A stretch of DNA of 64,000 nucleotides from Pseudomonas sp. WS 5079 (lineage in GTDB: Bacteria; Pseudomonadota; Gammaproteobacteria; Pseudomonadales; Pseudomonadaceae), in NCBI RefSeq assembly GCF_012985465.1, contig NZ_JAAQWN010000010.1, forward strand, positions 62,001 to 126,000, written 5' to 3'. Under the pieces are notes generated by a model. It was given only the letters and a program-made list of their open reading frames with translations, was not told the origin of the DNA and did no database searches. The translations under genes were made by a program, and so were the position numbers. Positions 26,011 through 35,287 of the stretch are shown piece by piece. The first letter of the stretch is position 1. Every line of letters begins with the position of its first letter.

Positions 26011-27024
26011 TTACTGTGAAACCCGGTCCTTGCCCGCTGCCTTGGACCGGTACAGCGCCTGGTCTGCCCGGGCCATCAGGTTGGTGGGGGGCTCGTCAGG
26101 GAGGCGTTGCGCCAGCCCCAGGCTCAAGGTCACCTTGAAATCGCCCACGGGGGGGATGTCGTGAATGGCCTGGCGGATGCGCTCGGCCAGCTTCCTGGCG
26201 GTTTCCATGGTGCTTTTGGGCAGGACCACCATGAACTCATCGCCTCCCCAGCGCGCGAGCAGGTCGCCCTGGCGCACGCAGTGTTCCAGGCGTTCGACCA
26301 CCCGCAACAGCGTGGCATCACCTACGGCGTGACCGTGCTGGTCGTTGATGGGCTTGAAATCATCGACATCCATGGCAATCACCGCCAACGGCAGGCGAAA
26401 CCGCTGGGCGCGCTCGCACTCCTCGAACAGGACTTTTTCCAGGCGATAGCGGTTGGCAATCCGGGTCAAGGTATCGCGCTCGGCCAGGGAGCGGTTTTCG
26501 TCCAGTTGCAACTGCAGTTGCTGGTTGACCCGCGACAGTTCGCGGGTGCGTTCGGCTACCAGCGCTTCAAGGGATTGGTTGCGCCGCTCTAGCTGTTCCA
26601 GGGAACGTTTGCGTTGATGAATGCTGCGGTGGGCGCCGACCATGCGCCACACCGAGCCATCGGGGTTGCGGGCGATGATGTAGCCTCGGTCTTCGATCCA
26701 CAACCAGGTGCCGTCTTTTTTGCGACAGCGATATTCGGCCTGATAAAGGGGGGTGCGACTGTTGATGTAGTCGTCGAAGAGTTTCATCACATGGGGGTAA
26801 TCGTCGGGGTGGATCACGCTTTCCCAGGTGAACACCGTGTTTTCCAGGGAGTGGTGATCGTAGCCCAGCATTTCGTACCAGCCGGGGTTGCGATAGACAA
26901 ACCCGGTGTTGGCATCCCAGTCCCAGATTCCATCGCTGACCAGTTCCATGATGGCATGGACCAGGTCGGCGTTGACGTCGAAAAGCTCACTTTTCAACGG
27001 ATCAAAATCGGATGTATCGCCCAT
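26011..27024 (-). CDS. PAS-GGDEF diguanylate cyclase
   Basis: 337 residues. N-terminal PAS fold with PAC (about 20-150: DGIWDWDANTGFVYRNPGWYEMLGYD, YRCRKKDGTWLWIEDRGYI), a short coiled coil (RNQSLEALVAERTRELSRVN) and a GGDEF domain with intact RWGGDEF active site. An inhibitory I-site RQGD lies five residues before GGDEF, so product feedback by c-di-GMP is expected. No membrane segment, so it is cytoplasmic and probably senses a small ligand or redox state through PAS. The start at 27024 gives a natural N-terminus (MGDTSDFDPLKSELFDVN). Confidence 0.92.
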   Translation of the reverse strand: MGDTSDFDPLKSELFDVNADLVHAIMELVSDGIWDWDANTGFVYRNPGWYEMLGYDHHSLENTVFTWESVIHPDDYPHVMKLFDDYINSRTPLYQAEYRCRKKDGTWLWIEDRGYIIARNPDGSVWRMVGAHRSIHQRKRSLEQLERRNQSLEALVAERTRELSRVNQQLQLQLDENRSLAERDTLTRIANRYRLEKVLFEECERAQRFRLPLAVIAMDVDDFKPINDQHGHAVGDATLLRVVERLEHCVRQGDLLARWGGDEFMVVLPKSTMETARKLAERIRQAIHDIPPVGDFKVTLSLGLAQRLPDEPPTNLMARADQALYRSKAAGKDRVSQ

Positions 27025-27174
27025 CTGCGCGCTCCCTGCGAGGATGCTGGCTCACTGTGGCCAGTCAGGTGTTAACGCCGATACTCCGTGGCTGCGCGTA
27101 CTGTACAACGAGGTTTGCCGGCTTAGAAGGGGCGATGAAAGTGTGGCTAAACGCCATTATTGGCGCCGGCTGGG

Positions 27175-29094
27175 CTATTGCGGTTCCAGCATGCGCGTGG
27201 GTGGCGTCCCGTTGGCGTTGTGCTGGTAAATCGCCTCGGGCTGGCCCTGCTCGTTGAAAAACACCTGGCCAATGCCCGCACTGTTCCACAGGCGTTCGCC
27301 GGCTTCGGCATGTGCCGGGATGTACGGCACCACCTGCATGCGGCGACGGCGGGTGAGCCAGTTCAGGGGCGAACGGGGTGAGTACAGCCAGCGATTGAGG
27401 CGATCGAACCATTCCAGCAGGCGCGGCGGGAATTGGTTCTTGATGCCACTGCTGGTGATCTGCCAGATGTGCGGCCCGGCATTACGCTGGCGGATCAGTA
27501 CTTTGTAGACGAACGAGTAATGCACATCTCCCGACAGAATCACGTAGTTACCCGGGGTTCGGGAGTGGCGGAAGACATTCAGGATCACCTGCGCGGCGCC
27601 CCGGTGGGCCATCCAGTTTTCCGCATCGACCAACAGTGGGTAGCCGCACCAACTGAAGACTTTCTGCACCGTCTCGATCAGCTTGACGCCGAAGATCGGC
27701 GCGGGCGACACGATGATCGCCGAAGGGTGGTCGAGCAGTTCCTGTTGCAGCTCGCTCAAGGCTTCCCAGTCCAGCAGGCCGGAGGGTTGCTTGAGCGTGG
27801 ATTCGCTGCGCCAGCGCCGTGTGCGGGTGTCGATGACCACCAGCGCCGGGGTGGTGGGCAGCACGTAGTGCCACTGCTGGAACTTCAGGAGGTCTTCGAG
27901 CAACTGGTCCTGGGCGGGCGCGGACAAATGGTTGGCGTGGTCCTGGGCCGTCGCCGTCAGGGCCAGGGTTTTTTCCACGAGTGGGGCGAAGGCATCGGGG
28001 TTATTGCCCCAGCCCTGGCAGAGCATATAGGCGAGCAGGGCGTTGCCGATGATGCGCTTGGAGAACGGGTGGCCATAGGCGGTCTGTTCCCATTGGGCGC
28101 TGAGGTTCCAGTCATCGGTGATGTCGTGATCATCGAAGATCATCAGGCATGGCACATGGGCGAACACCCGGGCCACTCCACCCAGGCCGTCGCGAAACTT
28201 ATCCACAGGCACCTGCTCGCGGGCGTAGCGCTCCTGTTCTTTGGGCGTGAGCCCGCTGGGAGGTTGTGCGGCGATCAGGGTCCAGGGTGTCGGCGACCAG
28301 GCCAGCAGGTACATCGCCACGAGTTCGGCAAAAGTCACCAGGTGGTTGTCGGCGGTGCTGCTGGTGAAGATGGGTTTTTTCACCCCGCCAAAAAAGCGTT
28401 CGCGCAGGGTCTCGTTGCTTTCCAGGGCCGGCAGCAGGTCGGCGCGATGGTAGTAGCTGGCGGGGTGGTCGTAGAGCTTGGTGCTGTCGTCCACCACGGC
28501 GCCATCGAGGTGCTCGTCGAACAGGCCCAGGCGCGCAATCAGCCCATGGATGGCGCGCAGCATCGGCCCGGCCACATCGTCGGCGTACACCTGGTCGCCA
28601 CTCATCATCAGCAGGGCTGGGCGCTGGGCCAGGCTGCGGTCTGCGGCCAGCAGGCGATCGGCACAAAGCAGGCCTTCATCGGCGTAATGGTGCGGTTTGC
28701 GGCAAGAGCCGTGCAGCAACTGGTGGATACGGCTGTGCAGGATGAAATCCGGGGTCTTGGCACCTGGGTACAGCAGGTGCGGGGCCCATTGGGCGATACC
28801 GCTTTGATCATTGATCAGCAGGTCGTAGCTGATGGGGACGTCCTGGGGCAGCGGCGTGGCCAGCGGTACATCGATCAGGTGGATAAAGGCTGCGCGGCCC
28901 ACGGGGATCACCTGGCAGCGGGTGGCGTCGAGTTCAATATCCAGAACGCATGGGTGCTGGTCCTGGCTGAACTGCAGCCGCAGGGTCAATGCCAGCGCGC
29001 GACTGCCCACCAGCCACAACACCAGGCGCCCCGGCTCCAGGCGGCGCAACAGGGGGCCGGCGAGGACGGCGGGCAAAGTCTCGGGTTGCAGCAT
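27175..29094 (-). CDS. PhoD-like metallophosphatase-family protein
   Basis: 639 residues. Conserved PhoD-superfamily motifs are visible: LLMMSGDQVYADDVAGPM (metal-binding D near residue 165), CLMIFDDHDITDDWN (DDHD), and VILSGDVHYSF near the C-terminus. The first ~110 residues form a beta-rich N-terminal domain. No signal peptide or Tat motif is visible, unlike secreted PhoD alkaline phosphatases, so this is the cytoplasmic branch annotated only as alkaline phosphatase family; the true substrate is unknown. A REP hairpin separates it from bphP. Confidence 0.8.
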   Translation of the reverse strand: MLQPETLPAVLAGPLLRRLEPGRLVLWLVGSRALALTLRLQFSQDQHPCVLDIELDATRCQVIPVGRAAFIHLIDVPLATPLPQDVPISYDLLINDQSGIAQWAPHLLYPGAKTPDFILHSRIHQLLHGSCRKPHHYADEGLLCADRLLAADRSLAQRPALLMMSGDQVYADDVAGPMLRAIHGLIARLGLFDEHLDGAVVDDSTKLYDHPASYYHRADLLPALESNETLRERFFGGVKKPIFTSSTADNHLVTFAELVAMYLLAWSPTPWTLIAAQPPSGLTPKEQERYAREQVPVDKFRDGLGGVARVFAHVPCLMIFDDHDITDDWNLSAQWEQTAYGHPFSKRIIGNALLAYMLCQGWGNNPDAFAPLVEKTLALTATAQDHANHLSAPAQDQLLEDLLKFQQWHYVLPTTPALVVIDTRTRRWRSESTLKQPSGLLDWEALSELQQELLDHPSAIIVSPAPIFGVKLIETVQKVFSWCGYPLLVDAENWMAHRGAAQVILNVFRHSRTPGNYVILSGDVHYSFVYKVLIRQRNAGPHIWQITSSGIKNQFPPRLLEWFDRLNRWLYSPRSPLNWLTRRRRMQVVPYIPAHAEAGERLWNSAGIGQVFFNEQGQPEAIYQHNANGTPPTRMLEPQ

Positions 29095-29173
29095 GAAAAC
29101 ATGGCTCTGTGCGGGATTGGACTGGCTAGGTTAACGCAGTGGATGTCGGTGTTTTGTCAAAGCAACCAACACC

Positions 29174-29201
29174 TGTAGGAGCCGGCAAGCCGGCTCCTGC
29201 A
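29174..29201. repeat. REP element between bphP and the PhoD-like gene
   Basis: TGTAGGAGCCGGC and GCCGGCTCCTGCA form a near-perfect inverted repeat, a single REP hairpin. It lies just after the bphP stop (29208) and upstream of nothing but the next minus-strand gene, so it probably marks a transcript end. Confidence 0.8.
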
Positions 29202-29207
29202 AAACGG

Positions 29208-31445
29208 TCAGCACAAGCCCGCCACCTTGGGTACGGTAAAGCGAAACTCGCTGCCTCGCCCCAGTTCGCTTTCGGCCTCGATCCGCCCGCCGTGGGCCTG
29301 GACGATACCCTGGCTGATGTACAAGCCCAGGCCACTGCCCGTCGGGTTGTTTTCGCCCTTGGTCCAATAGCGGTCAAACACGTGGGGCAGTTGCTCGGGG
29401 GCAATGCCTTCGCCGGAGTCGCGCACCGCAAATACAATCTCCTCGCCATTGCTCATCGCCGAAATCCCGATATTGCCCAGGCGTGGGGTGAACTTGATGG
29501 CGTTGCCGATCAGGTTCGACAGCACCTGGAACAGGCGCTCCGGGTCGGCATTGATTTGCAGGCCGGGTTCGGCGTTGAACGACAGGTCGACGCCCTTTGC
29601 CAGAGCCAGGGGGGCGAGCAGTGCATAGGCCTCTTCAAAGATCTGGCTGACCTCCAGTTGCACGGGCCTGACGGTGTAGCGGCCGGCCTCGATCTTGGAG
29701 GTGTCGAGCAAATCTTCGAGCAACACATTCATGCGTCCGGCGGCTTGCTGCATGGTGTCGATGGCCGAGGAAATACGCCGCGAAGAATGGGTGCCATCGG
29801 AGCTGAAGGCCTTTTGCATCATGCCGCAGAGCATCGAAATGATGGTCATCGGGTTGCGCAGGTCGTGGGACACCACTGCCACCAATTCATCACGGGCACG
29901 CACTGCCTGCTGCTCGCGCAGGACCTGGCGTGACAGGTCGTTTTCCAGGGCTGAACGGCGCAGGTCGTTGGCGGCAAAACGGTCGCCGTGGCTCCACTTG
30001 GTGGAGATGCCGGCCATTTCCACTTTCCAGATTTCAAACGAGGTGCGTGGGCGCAGGCGCAGGCCCGTGTCGGATTTTTCCAGGGCCAACGGTTTCTTCG
30101 GGTCGCCACTCCACTGGATGTTCTCTTTGACTTCCGGACGGAACCACAGCACGCCATTGTCCACCGGCTTGGGCAGGCTCATGGCGAGGACGCCGCTGGC
30201 CACTGGCTGGTAGTCCGCCGCCGGCGGGTAGAGCGCTGACAGGTGGTGGCTGGCAAACACCGGTTGCCCGGTTTCCTGTAGCCATTTGTGCAGCGCACGG
30301 ATCTGCGCCGGCTCCGGGCAGTGGCCGTAGCGGTGCAGTTGCTGGCCGTCAATGATCGCTACGCCACCGGCCTGCGCCAGGTCCATCAACACTTGCGGGT
30401 ATTGGGCCAGGCCATCGAACACATTGTCGGTGGCAGCGCTCATCGCCTGGTTGAGCACGCCCAGTGCCGCGACCTTTTCCTCGCGCTGGCGGCTGGTGTC
30501 CAGGGCTTCCATGGCGCTGATCTGCAACGACAGCACCTGGCCGATGGTCTGGCAAGTGGTGCGCAAGTCGTTGGGCACGTGCAGTGGCGTGCGGTTGCCG
30601 CAACTGATCAGGCCCCACAGCTTGTCGCCCTTCATCAGGGAAATGCTCATGGACGACAGCACGCCCATGTTCTTCATGTATTGGCAGTGGATCGGCGACA
30701 CGCTGCGCAGGGTCGAGAAGCTCAAGTCCAAGGGTTGCCCGGTGTCCGGGCGTAGCTTGGGCAGCAGTGGCACCGGCTCGTAGTCGGCATTGGGGATGAT
30801 CCGCAGCCAGTTGGTGCGGTACAGCTCGCGGGCCTGCTCCGGGATGTCGGACGCCGGGAAGAACAGGCCGTTGAACAGTTCCATGGACGGCGCGGATGCT
30901 TCAGCGATGACCTGGCCGTGGCCTTCCTCTTCGAAGCGATAAATCAGCACCCGGTCGTAGCCCGTCATGGCCTGGATTTCACTGACGCTGATTTCGTACA
31001 AGGCTTGCAGGGTTTTCGCCGACTGCAAACGTTGCAACATCTTGCCCAGGTTGCTGGTGCGGCCATTCTGGGGCTTGGGCTGGAAATGCTTGTGCAACGG
31101 CTCGAACTCCAGCACCAGCACGCCCTGGTGGCGATGCAGCAGGCCCTCGAACTCGGCACCGTTGAGTGTGACGTGCAGCGCCGGGGCGTCGATGAAACTG
31201 GATTGGCTGGCCATCTGCTTCACGAGGTTGGCATTTTCCGCTCCCAGCAGCGTGTCCAGTGTCTGGCCGAGCAAGGCATCGGGCTGGTGATTGAACAGGC
31301 TGGCGACGTTGGCACTGACCTGCACGATCTGCAGGTCCGGTTCGCGCAGGGTCAGCAGCACGCCATGGGGCTGGATCGCGCCGGGAAAACGAATGGGCTC
31401 GTCGGCGCAGTTGGCAAGTAATTCTTCAAAATCCTGGGGTTTCAC
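29208..31445 (-). CDS. bphP: Bacteriophytochrome sensor histidine kinase
   Basis: 745 residues from GTG 31445, chosen because a full GGAGG precedes it and it overlaps the bphO stop (GTGA). Order: PAS domain with the N-terminal biliverdin-binding cysteine (LLANCADEPIRFPGAIQPHG), GAF with the PASDIP motif (FFPASDIPEQARELY), PHY, then HisKA (VSHDLRNPMTI, phospho-His) and HATPase (DSGEGIAPEQLPHVF, GSGLGLYISQG). It is a red/far-red photosensor kinase that uses biliverdin from the co-encoded heme oxygenase. The single-domain regulator at 32259 is the likely phosphoacceptor. Confidence 0.95.
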   Translation of the reverse strand: MKPQDFEELLANCADEPIRFPGAIQPHGVLLTLREPDLQIVQVSANVASLFNHQPDALLGQTLDTLLGAENANLVKQMASQSSFIDAPALHVTLNGAEFEGLLHRHQGVLVLEFEPLHKHFQPKPQNGRTSNLGKMLQRLQSAKTLQALYEISVSEIQAMTGYDRVLIYRFEEEGHGQVIAEASAPSMELFNGLFFPASDIPEQARELYRTNWLRIIPNADYEPVPLLPKLRPDTGQPLDLSFSTLRSVSPIHCQYMKNMGVLSSMSISLMKGDKLWGLISCGNRTPLHVPNDLRTTCQTIGQVLSLQISAMEALDTSRQREEKVAALGVLNQAMSAATDNVFDGLAQYPQVLMDLAQAGGVAIIDGQQLHRYGHCPEPAQIRALHKWLQETGQPVFASHHLSALYPPAADYQPVASGVLAMSLPKPVDNGVLWFRPEVKENIQWSGDPKKPLALEKSDTGLRLRPRTSFEIWKVEMAGISTKWSHGDRFAANDLRRSALENDLSRQVLREQQAVRARDELVAVVSHDLRNPMTIISMLCGMMQKAFSSDGTHSSRRISSAIDTMQQAAGRMNVLLEDLLDTSKIEAGRYTVRPVQLEVSQIFEEAYALLAPLALAKGVDLSFNAEPGLQINADPERLFQVLSNLIGNAIKFTPRLGNIGISAMSNGEEIVFAVRDSGEGIAPEQLPHVFDRYWTKGENNPTGSGLGLYISQGIVQAHGGRIEAESELGRGSEFRFTVPKVAGLC

Positions 31446-32056
31446 AGCAATACCTCCTGGCCGTCGAGCCATTGCTCAAAGCAGCGGAATGTCGAGCAGG
31501 CCGCGTCCACCGCCTGCTGACGGCCGAGGTCGTCCAGCGGGACGTGGCCCAAATAGTCGAGAAAATCTTTCCAGCGCCGACCGGTCTCGGCACCGTATAC
31601 ATTGAGAAAGGCCCCGCCGTTGCTGGCGTCCAGCGCCAGGCGTTGGGCCATCTCCCGGCGCAGCACCTGGCCGCCGAGGGTTGCGCCTTCCAGCACATAC
31701 AGCGCCCCCAGGCAGGCGGCCGGTGTGTCGAGGCGGGGTAGCGCAGGGCAGACGGGCAACCCGGCAATTGCCTGGTTGGCCAAGCCCAAGGCGTTCAGGT
31801 CGGTGTGCAAGGTCGGCGTCTTTACCCGCAGGGCCTGGTCGAATCCCACGGGAATCAAGCCACTGTCGTACAGTCGCGATTCCATTGGGCGGTAAAAACC
31901 GTAGTAAGCCTCAAGCAATCGCTGATACCAGCCGGCATCCAGTTGTGCAGAAAAGAACGGCAAGCGCTTTTCCAGGGCCACGTGTAGCAAACCTGTGCCT
32001 GAACGCAGGGCTTCAAGCAGGGAGGGCACACCAACGTCATGGGCCTGTGGATGCAT
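31442..32056 (-). CDS. bphO: Biliverdin-forming heme oxygenase
   Basis: 204 residues of the heme oxygenase fold. The proximal heme ligand lies in GTGLLHVALEKRLPFFS (His near residue 25), with LYVLEGATLGGQVL (distal helix) near residue 125. It opens heme to biliverdin, the chromophore of the downstream bacteriophytochrome. Its stop overlaps the bphP GTG start, so the two are translationally coupled, the usual pseudomonad arrangement. Confidence 0.95.
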   Translation of the reverse strand: MHPQAHDVGVPSLLEALRSGTGLLHVALEKRLPFFSAQLDAGWYQRLLEAYYGFYRPMESRLYDSGLIPVGFDQALRVKTPTLHTDLNALGLANQAIAGLPVCPALPRLDTPAACLGALYVLEGATLGGQVLRREMAQRLALDASNGGAFLNVYGAETGRRWKDFLDYLGHVPLDDLGRQQAVDAACSTFRCFEQWLDGQEVLL

Positions 32057-32258
32057 TCAATAAGCTCGAGCTGGTGGGCCAGGGCAGGCCATGGCTGGCG
32101 CGTGGATAAGGGTGGGGCGCAATTCTATACAACCTATAGTCTTTATCTGATGGGATGTATTGATAAATCTGACATTGGCGTCAGAAATATCAAAACTTAC
32201 CCAAAGAAAGACCTCACGGCTTAGCGCGAAGTTCGATTGTGTAGGTGTCGCGATGCCA

Positions 32259-32636
32259 TTAGTGCAGGGAAGGGCCCTGTTCCAAGGCGGTTTGCACGCA
32301 GTGCAGCAGCCTTTCGGTGCTCCATGGCTTGGGCAGGAACTTCACCGTATTGCCCAACTGCGCCGCCATCACCGTATTGCCCGACGTCAGCACGACGGGC
32401 AAGGACGGCCAGCGATGGGCCACCACCTTGCTCAGGTCATAGCCATTGAGCAGGCCAGGCATCTGGATATCGCTGACAATCAGGTCCACCGGGTCACTGG
32501 TGCGCTCGAGGAAAATCATCCCTTCATCGGCTGAAGAAAAAGACGTCACCACCGCGCCGAACTCCTCCAGCACATCCACCATCAACGAGCGAATGATCTC
32601 GTCGTCTTCCAATACCAATATCGATGGCTGAGCCAT
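32259..32636 (-). CDS. Single-domain response regulator
   Basis: 125 residues from ATG 32636 (GGAG 8 nt upstream); a GTG two codons earlier is less likely. Receiver domain only: acidic pocket LVLEDDE, phosphoacceptor Asp in DLIVSDIQMPG, and the conserved lysine in LPKPWS. No output domain follows. It lies 200 bp upstream of bphO in the same direction, so it probably accepts phosphate from BphP, as CheY-like partners of phytochromes do in other bacteria. Confidence 0.88.
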   Translation of the reverse strand: MAQPSILVLEDDEIIRSLMVDVLEEFGAVVTSFSSADEGMIFLERTSDPVDLIVSDIQMPGLLNGYDLSKVVAHRWPSLPVVLTSGNTVMAAQLGNTVKFLPKPWSTERLLHCVQTALEQGPSLH

Positions 32637-32828
32637 GATCACTACTCCACCATCCGGGTTGAGTAAGGTGGAGTGGGCTGTCAGCGGATAGGTTCGATTG
32701 GATGTTTTTTATTCGATGGGTGGTCATTTGATCGTATTAGAGGGCGCGGTAAACCGCCGTTGCTTGCGGATTACGCGTGGGATAAGCCAGGATGTGCAGC
32801 GCGAAAATTCACCGCAAGGGATGCCAGT

Positions 32829-33761
32829 GTGAAAGAACTGATTGGGGCGTTGATCGTCGTTTCCACCGTTTTGTTCGGGTGTACCGGGGTGTTGGTCGCC
32901 GTTGCGTTCGGCACCAAGAAAAGTCGCCTGCAAATACTCAAGACCTTGAGTGGCATGAGCCTTGGTCGCGACCGGTTTATCGGGATCGCCCAGTTGTGGG
33001 CCAACCTCTTCCAGCGGGTGTTCGGGAGTACGTTCCTGGCCCGGCGCCAACTGATCAGCATCCCGCTGTACACCTTGCTGGTGTCGCTGGTGTTTTTTGT
33101 GGTGTGGCTGCTGGATCTCTACCTGTTTAAAAATCCCGAGCACGTGTTCAATGTGCCGCCGCCGCCGAACGTGCTGCAAGCCATCAAGGACTTCTATGGC
33201 AAGGGCCTGCTGGTGGCGATTGTGATCGACTGCGTGACCATCCAGTTAACCAAGTGGAGCATCAACGTGGGTATGCGCCGCGGGTTTGGCTCGTGGCGGT
33301 TCCTGTGGTGTTTTTCGGCGACGATTGCCTTGGCCTACGTGCTGTTCAGCGTGGCGGTCTACTGGTTTCGCTGGTCGGACGCGAACGAGCTGTACGCCTT
33401 GCTGCCCGCTGACGAAGTGCGGCCGACCATAGCCTTCGACCCGTTGCGCAATGTGCTGTATGCGATAGCGCTGTTTCAGCCCGTGACGTTTATCTATGCC
33501 ACGTCCGAAGGCTTTATCTCCAGTTACTTCATGCCCGAGCCGATCCTGTTTTACTGTGCAGTCACCGGAACACTCTCGCTGCTGACCATCACCGTGGCCT
33601 ACCAGTTCGCCAGGGGCGCCGACCTGCTGCGACGGTTGTGCATGGGCTTTGTCAGCCACGTCGGCACGCCCCGGACCAACGCCATGAGTGTGGTGTTCAT
33701 GATGCTGTTGGGGCTGGTGTTGGTGCCGTTGTGTCTGATGGCTATTTATTTGGCCGTCTGA
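32829..33761 (+). CDS. Membrane protein of unknown function
   Basis: 310 residues from GTG 32829 (AAGGGA 7 nt upstream); the open frame extends further upstream but without a start of better quality. Roughly six hydrophobic segments are visible: about residues 5-27, 72-97 (LYTLLVSLVFFVVWLLDLYLF), 118-138, 156-178, 210-230 and 285-308. Between the first two is a basic cytoplasmic stretch. I do not recognise the family. It stands alone, facing the SDR gene. Confidence 0.7.
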   Translation: MKELIGALIVVSTVLFGCTGVLVAVAFGTKKSRLQILKTLSGMSLGRDRFIGIAQLWANLFQRVFGSTFLARRQLISIPLYTLLVSLVFFVVWLLDLYLFKNPEHVFNVPPPPNVLQAIKDFYGKGLLVAIVIDCVTIQLTKWSINVGMRRGFGSWRFLWCFSATIALAYVLFSVAVYWFRWSDANELYALLPADEVRPTIAFDPLRNVLYAIALFQPVTFIYATSEGFISSYFMPEPILFYCAVTGTLSLLTITVAYQFARGADLLRRLCMGFVSHVGTPRTNAMSVVFMMLLGLVLVPLCLMAIYLAV

Positions 33762-33778
33762 AGATTCGGCTCATTCAG

Positions 33779-34498
33779 TCAGAAGCGCTCATCCATCAGG
33801 GCCGGCAAGGTCAGTTCCTTGACGAAGCTGGCCGATGACAGGCTCAACGCCATGCGCACCACCTGCACCACGTCGTGTACCGGGATCAATTGCCCGTCGC
33901 CGCGCTGCTCGGCCTCAAGCCGGGAGGTGCTCAATGGATCCTCGGTATTCAGGTAACCCAGGTTCAGGCAGGTCACGCCCAGGCGCTGGTGCCGATAACC
34001 TTCGCGCAAGGCATCGGCCATGCCGCGCAAGGCGAACTTCGACGCACCGAACGTTACCTCCGGGCGCCCACTCTGGGGCAGGCCTGAGGTCGAGCCGGTA
34101 AAGATGATGCGTGGGTTGGCGCTTTTTAACAGCACGGGCAGCAGGCGCTTGATCAACAGCAGGGGGGCGGTGATGTTGCAACTGACGATGGCTTCCAACT
34201 GCGTGTCTTCATCCTTGAGGAAGCTGTAGGCCGCATCGAATGCCTGTTCTTCCCAGATACCCAGGTTATAGATCAGCGTGTCCAGGCCGTCCTGTGCCAC
34301 TGCCTGCTCGATGAACTGCGCGGCCTGCGCCGGTTGACCAAGATCGGCTTCTACCCACGACACTTCGGCGCCGGTGCTGGATAGCAGGTCGGTTGGACGG
34401 CTGCGCGAGACACCGATCAAGGTATCCCCCACGCCGCCCAGACCCTCCATAAAAGCCCTGCCCAAACCCTTGCTAGCACCGACCACCATGGTTCTCAT
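33779..34498 (-). CDS. Short-chain dehydrogenase/reductase-like protein lacking the catalytic tyrosine
   Basis: 239 residues. The cofactor-binding glycine motif is VVGASKGLGRAF at the N-terminus, with DTLIYNLGIWE (NAG-like) and FTGSTSGLPQ containing the catalytic serine. At the YxxxK position the sequence is TFGASKFALRG, so Phe replaces the proton-donor Tyr; the codon is clearly TTC. The family suggests NAD(P)-dependent oxidoreduction, but this substitution argues for weak or altered activity or a regulatory role. No partner genes help. Confidence 0.8.
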   Translation of the reverse strand: MRTMVVGASKGLGRAFMEGLGGVGDTLIGVSRSRPTDLLSSTGAEVSWVEADLGQPAQAAQFIEQAVAQDGLDTLIYNLGIWEEQAFDAAYSFLKDEDTQLEAIVSCNITAPLLLIKRLLPVLLKSANPRIIFTGSTSGLPQSGRPEVTFGASKFALRGMADALREGYRHQRLGVTCLNLGYLNTEDPLSTSRLEAEQRGDGQLIPVHDVVQVVRMALSLSSASFVKELTLPALMDERF

Positions 34499-34672
34499 CG
34501 ATCTCTCCTGAACTGACGTGCTGATGGAAAGTGCGCATGCAAACAGAGGGCGAGAGTGATGGCAATTGAATGGCTGTATCCAAATGTTTTGCCGGGGCAG
34601 GGCGCGATTTTTCTTCGGCTGATTTAGAGTGATGGCTCTTTGCTACTTATTCGGCTGATGCCAAGGAAGAAA

Positions 34673-35233
34673 ATGAAACGGATCGAACGCGACTTCATCA
34701 CCCTGTTTAATTGCTTGTGGTATCAGGATTTTCCGGTGGACGTCGATGCTGTCACCAACCGTTCCGGTTGGACGATTCATGTGGGGCTGGTGGTGCGCGA
34801 GTGCGCGAAGTTGCTCGGCGCGCGGGCCTATTTCGAACAGAGTCGGCGCACGGATGCCGTCTTGCGATTTCCCGACAAAAGCGTCCTGTCCCATGTCGAA
34901 TGGGAGTGGGATGAGCCACATAACAAAAAAGTGAAGGAAATCACCAAGCTGTTTGAGCAATCGGAACCTGCGGCGTTTTCCACCTTCATTTCCTACAGCA
35001 CCATCGACCATTTGCCCGCAGCGATCGAGAAGGCTTCCAGGCTCTGGGCCGAGGCCAGCAAACCGCTGATTTTCTTCATCGTGACCTTTGAACAGGTTGG
35101 GCGCGACCGGCATTTCCTGGAGCTGCAAACGCACTTTTTCAGCCGTGGCAAACACAAGAGAGAACGCGTACAGCCCGCCCTGCCTTGGCAGATCAACCGG
35201 GCGCGCTTCAACAACGTGGACGAGAACAAGTAA
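34673..35233 (+). CDS. Conserved hypothetical protein, possibly nuclease-like fold
   Basis: 186 residues from ATG 34673, preceded by AAGGAAGAAA. An in-frame upstream start at 34640 lacks such a site. The middle has RRTDAVLRFPDKSVLSHVEW followed by EW and KEITKLFEQ; a D followed ~16 residues later by E-W-E-W on a predicted strand is reminiscent of PD-(D/E)xK nuclease cores, but the lysine is not in the usual place. No family recognised; nuclease is only a suggestion. Confidence 0.65.
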   Translation: MKRIERDFITLFNCLWYQDFPVDVDAVTNRSGWTIHVGLVVRECAKLLGARAYFEQSRRTDAVLRFPDKSVLSHVEWEWDEPHNKKVKEITKLFEQSEPAAFSTFISYSTIDHLPAAIEKASRLWAEASKPLIFFIVTFEQVGRDRHFLELQTHFFSRGKHKRERVQPALPWQINRARFNNVDENK

Positions 35234-35287
35234 ACCGCAGGCATAATTGCCGCCTCTACTGCCTGAAGCCCCGACCTGGAGCCCCTG

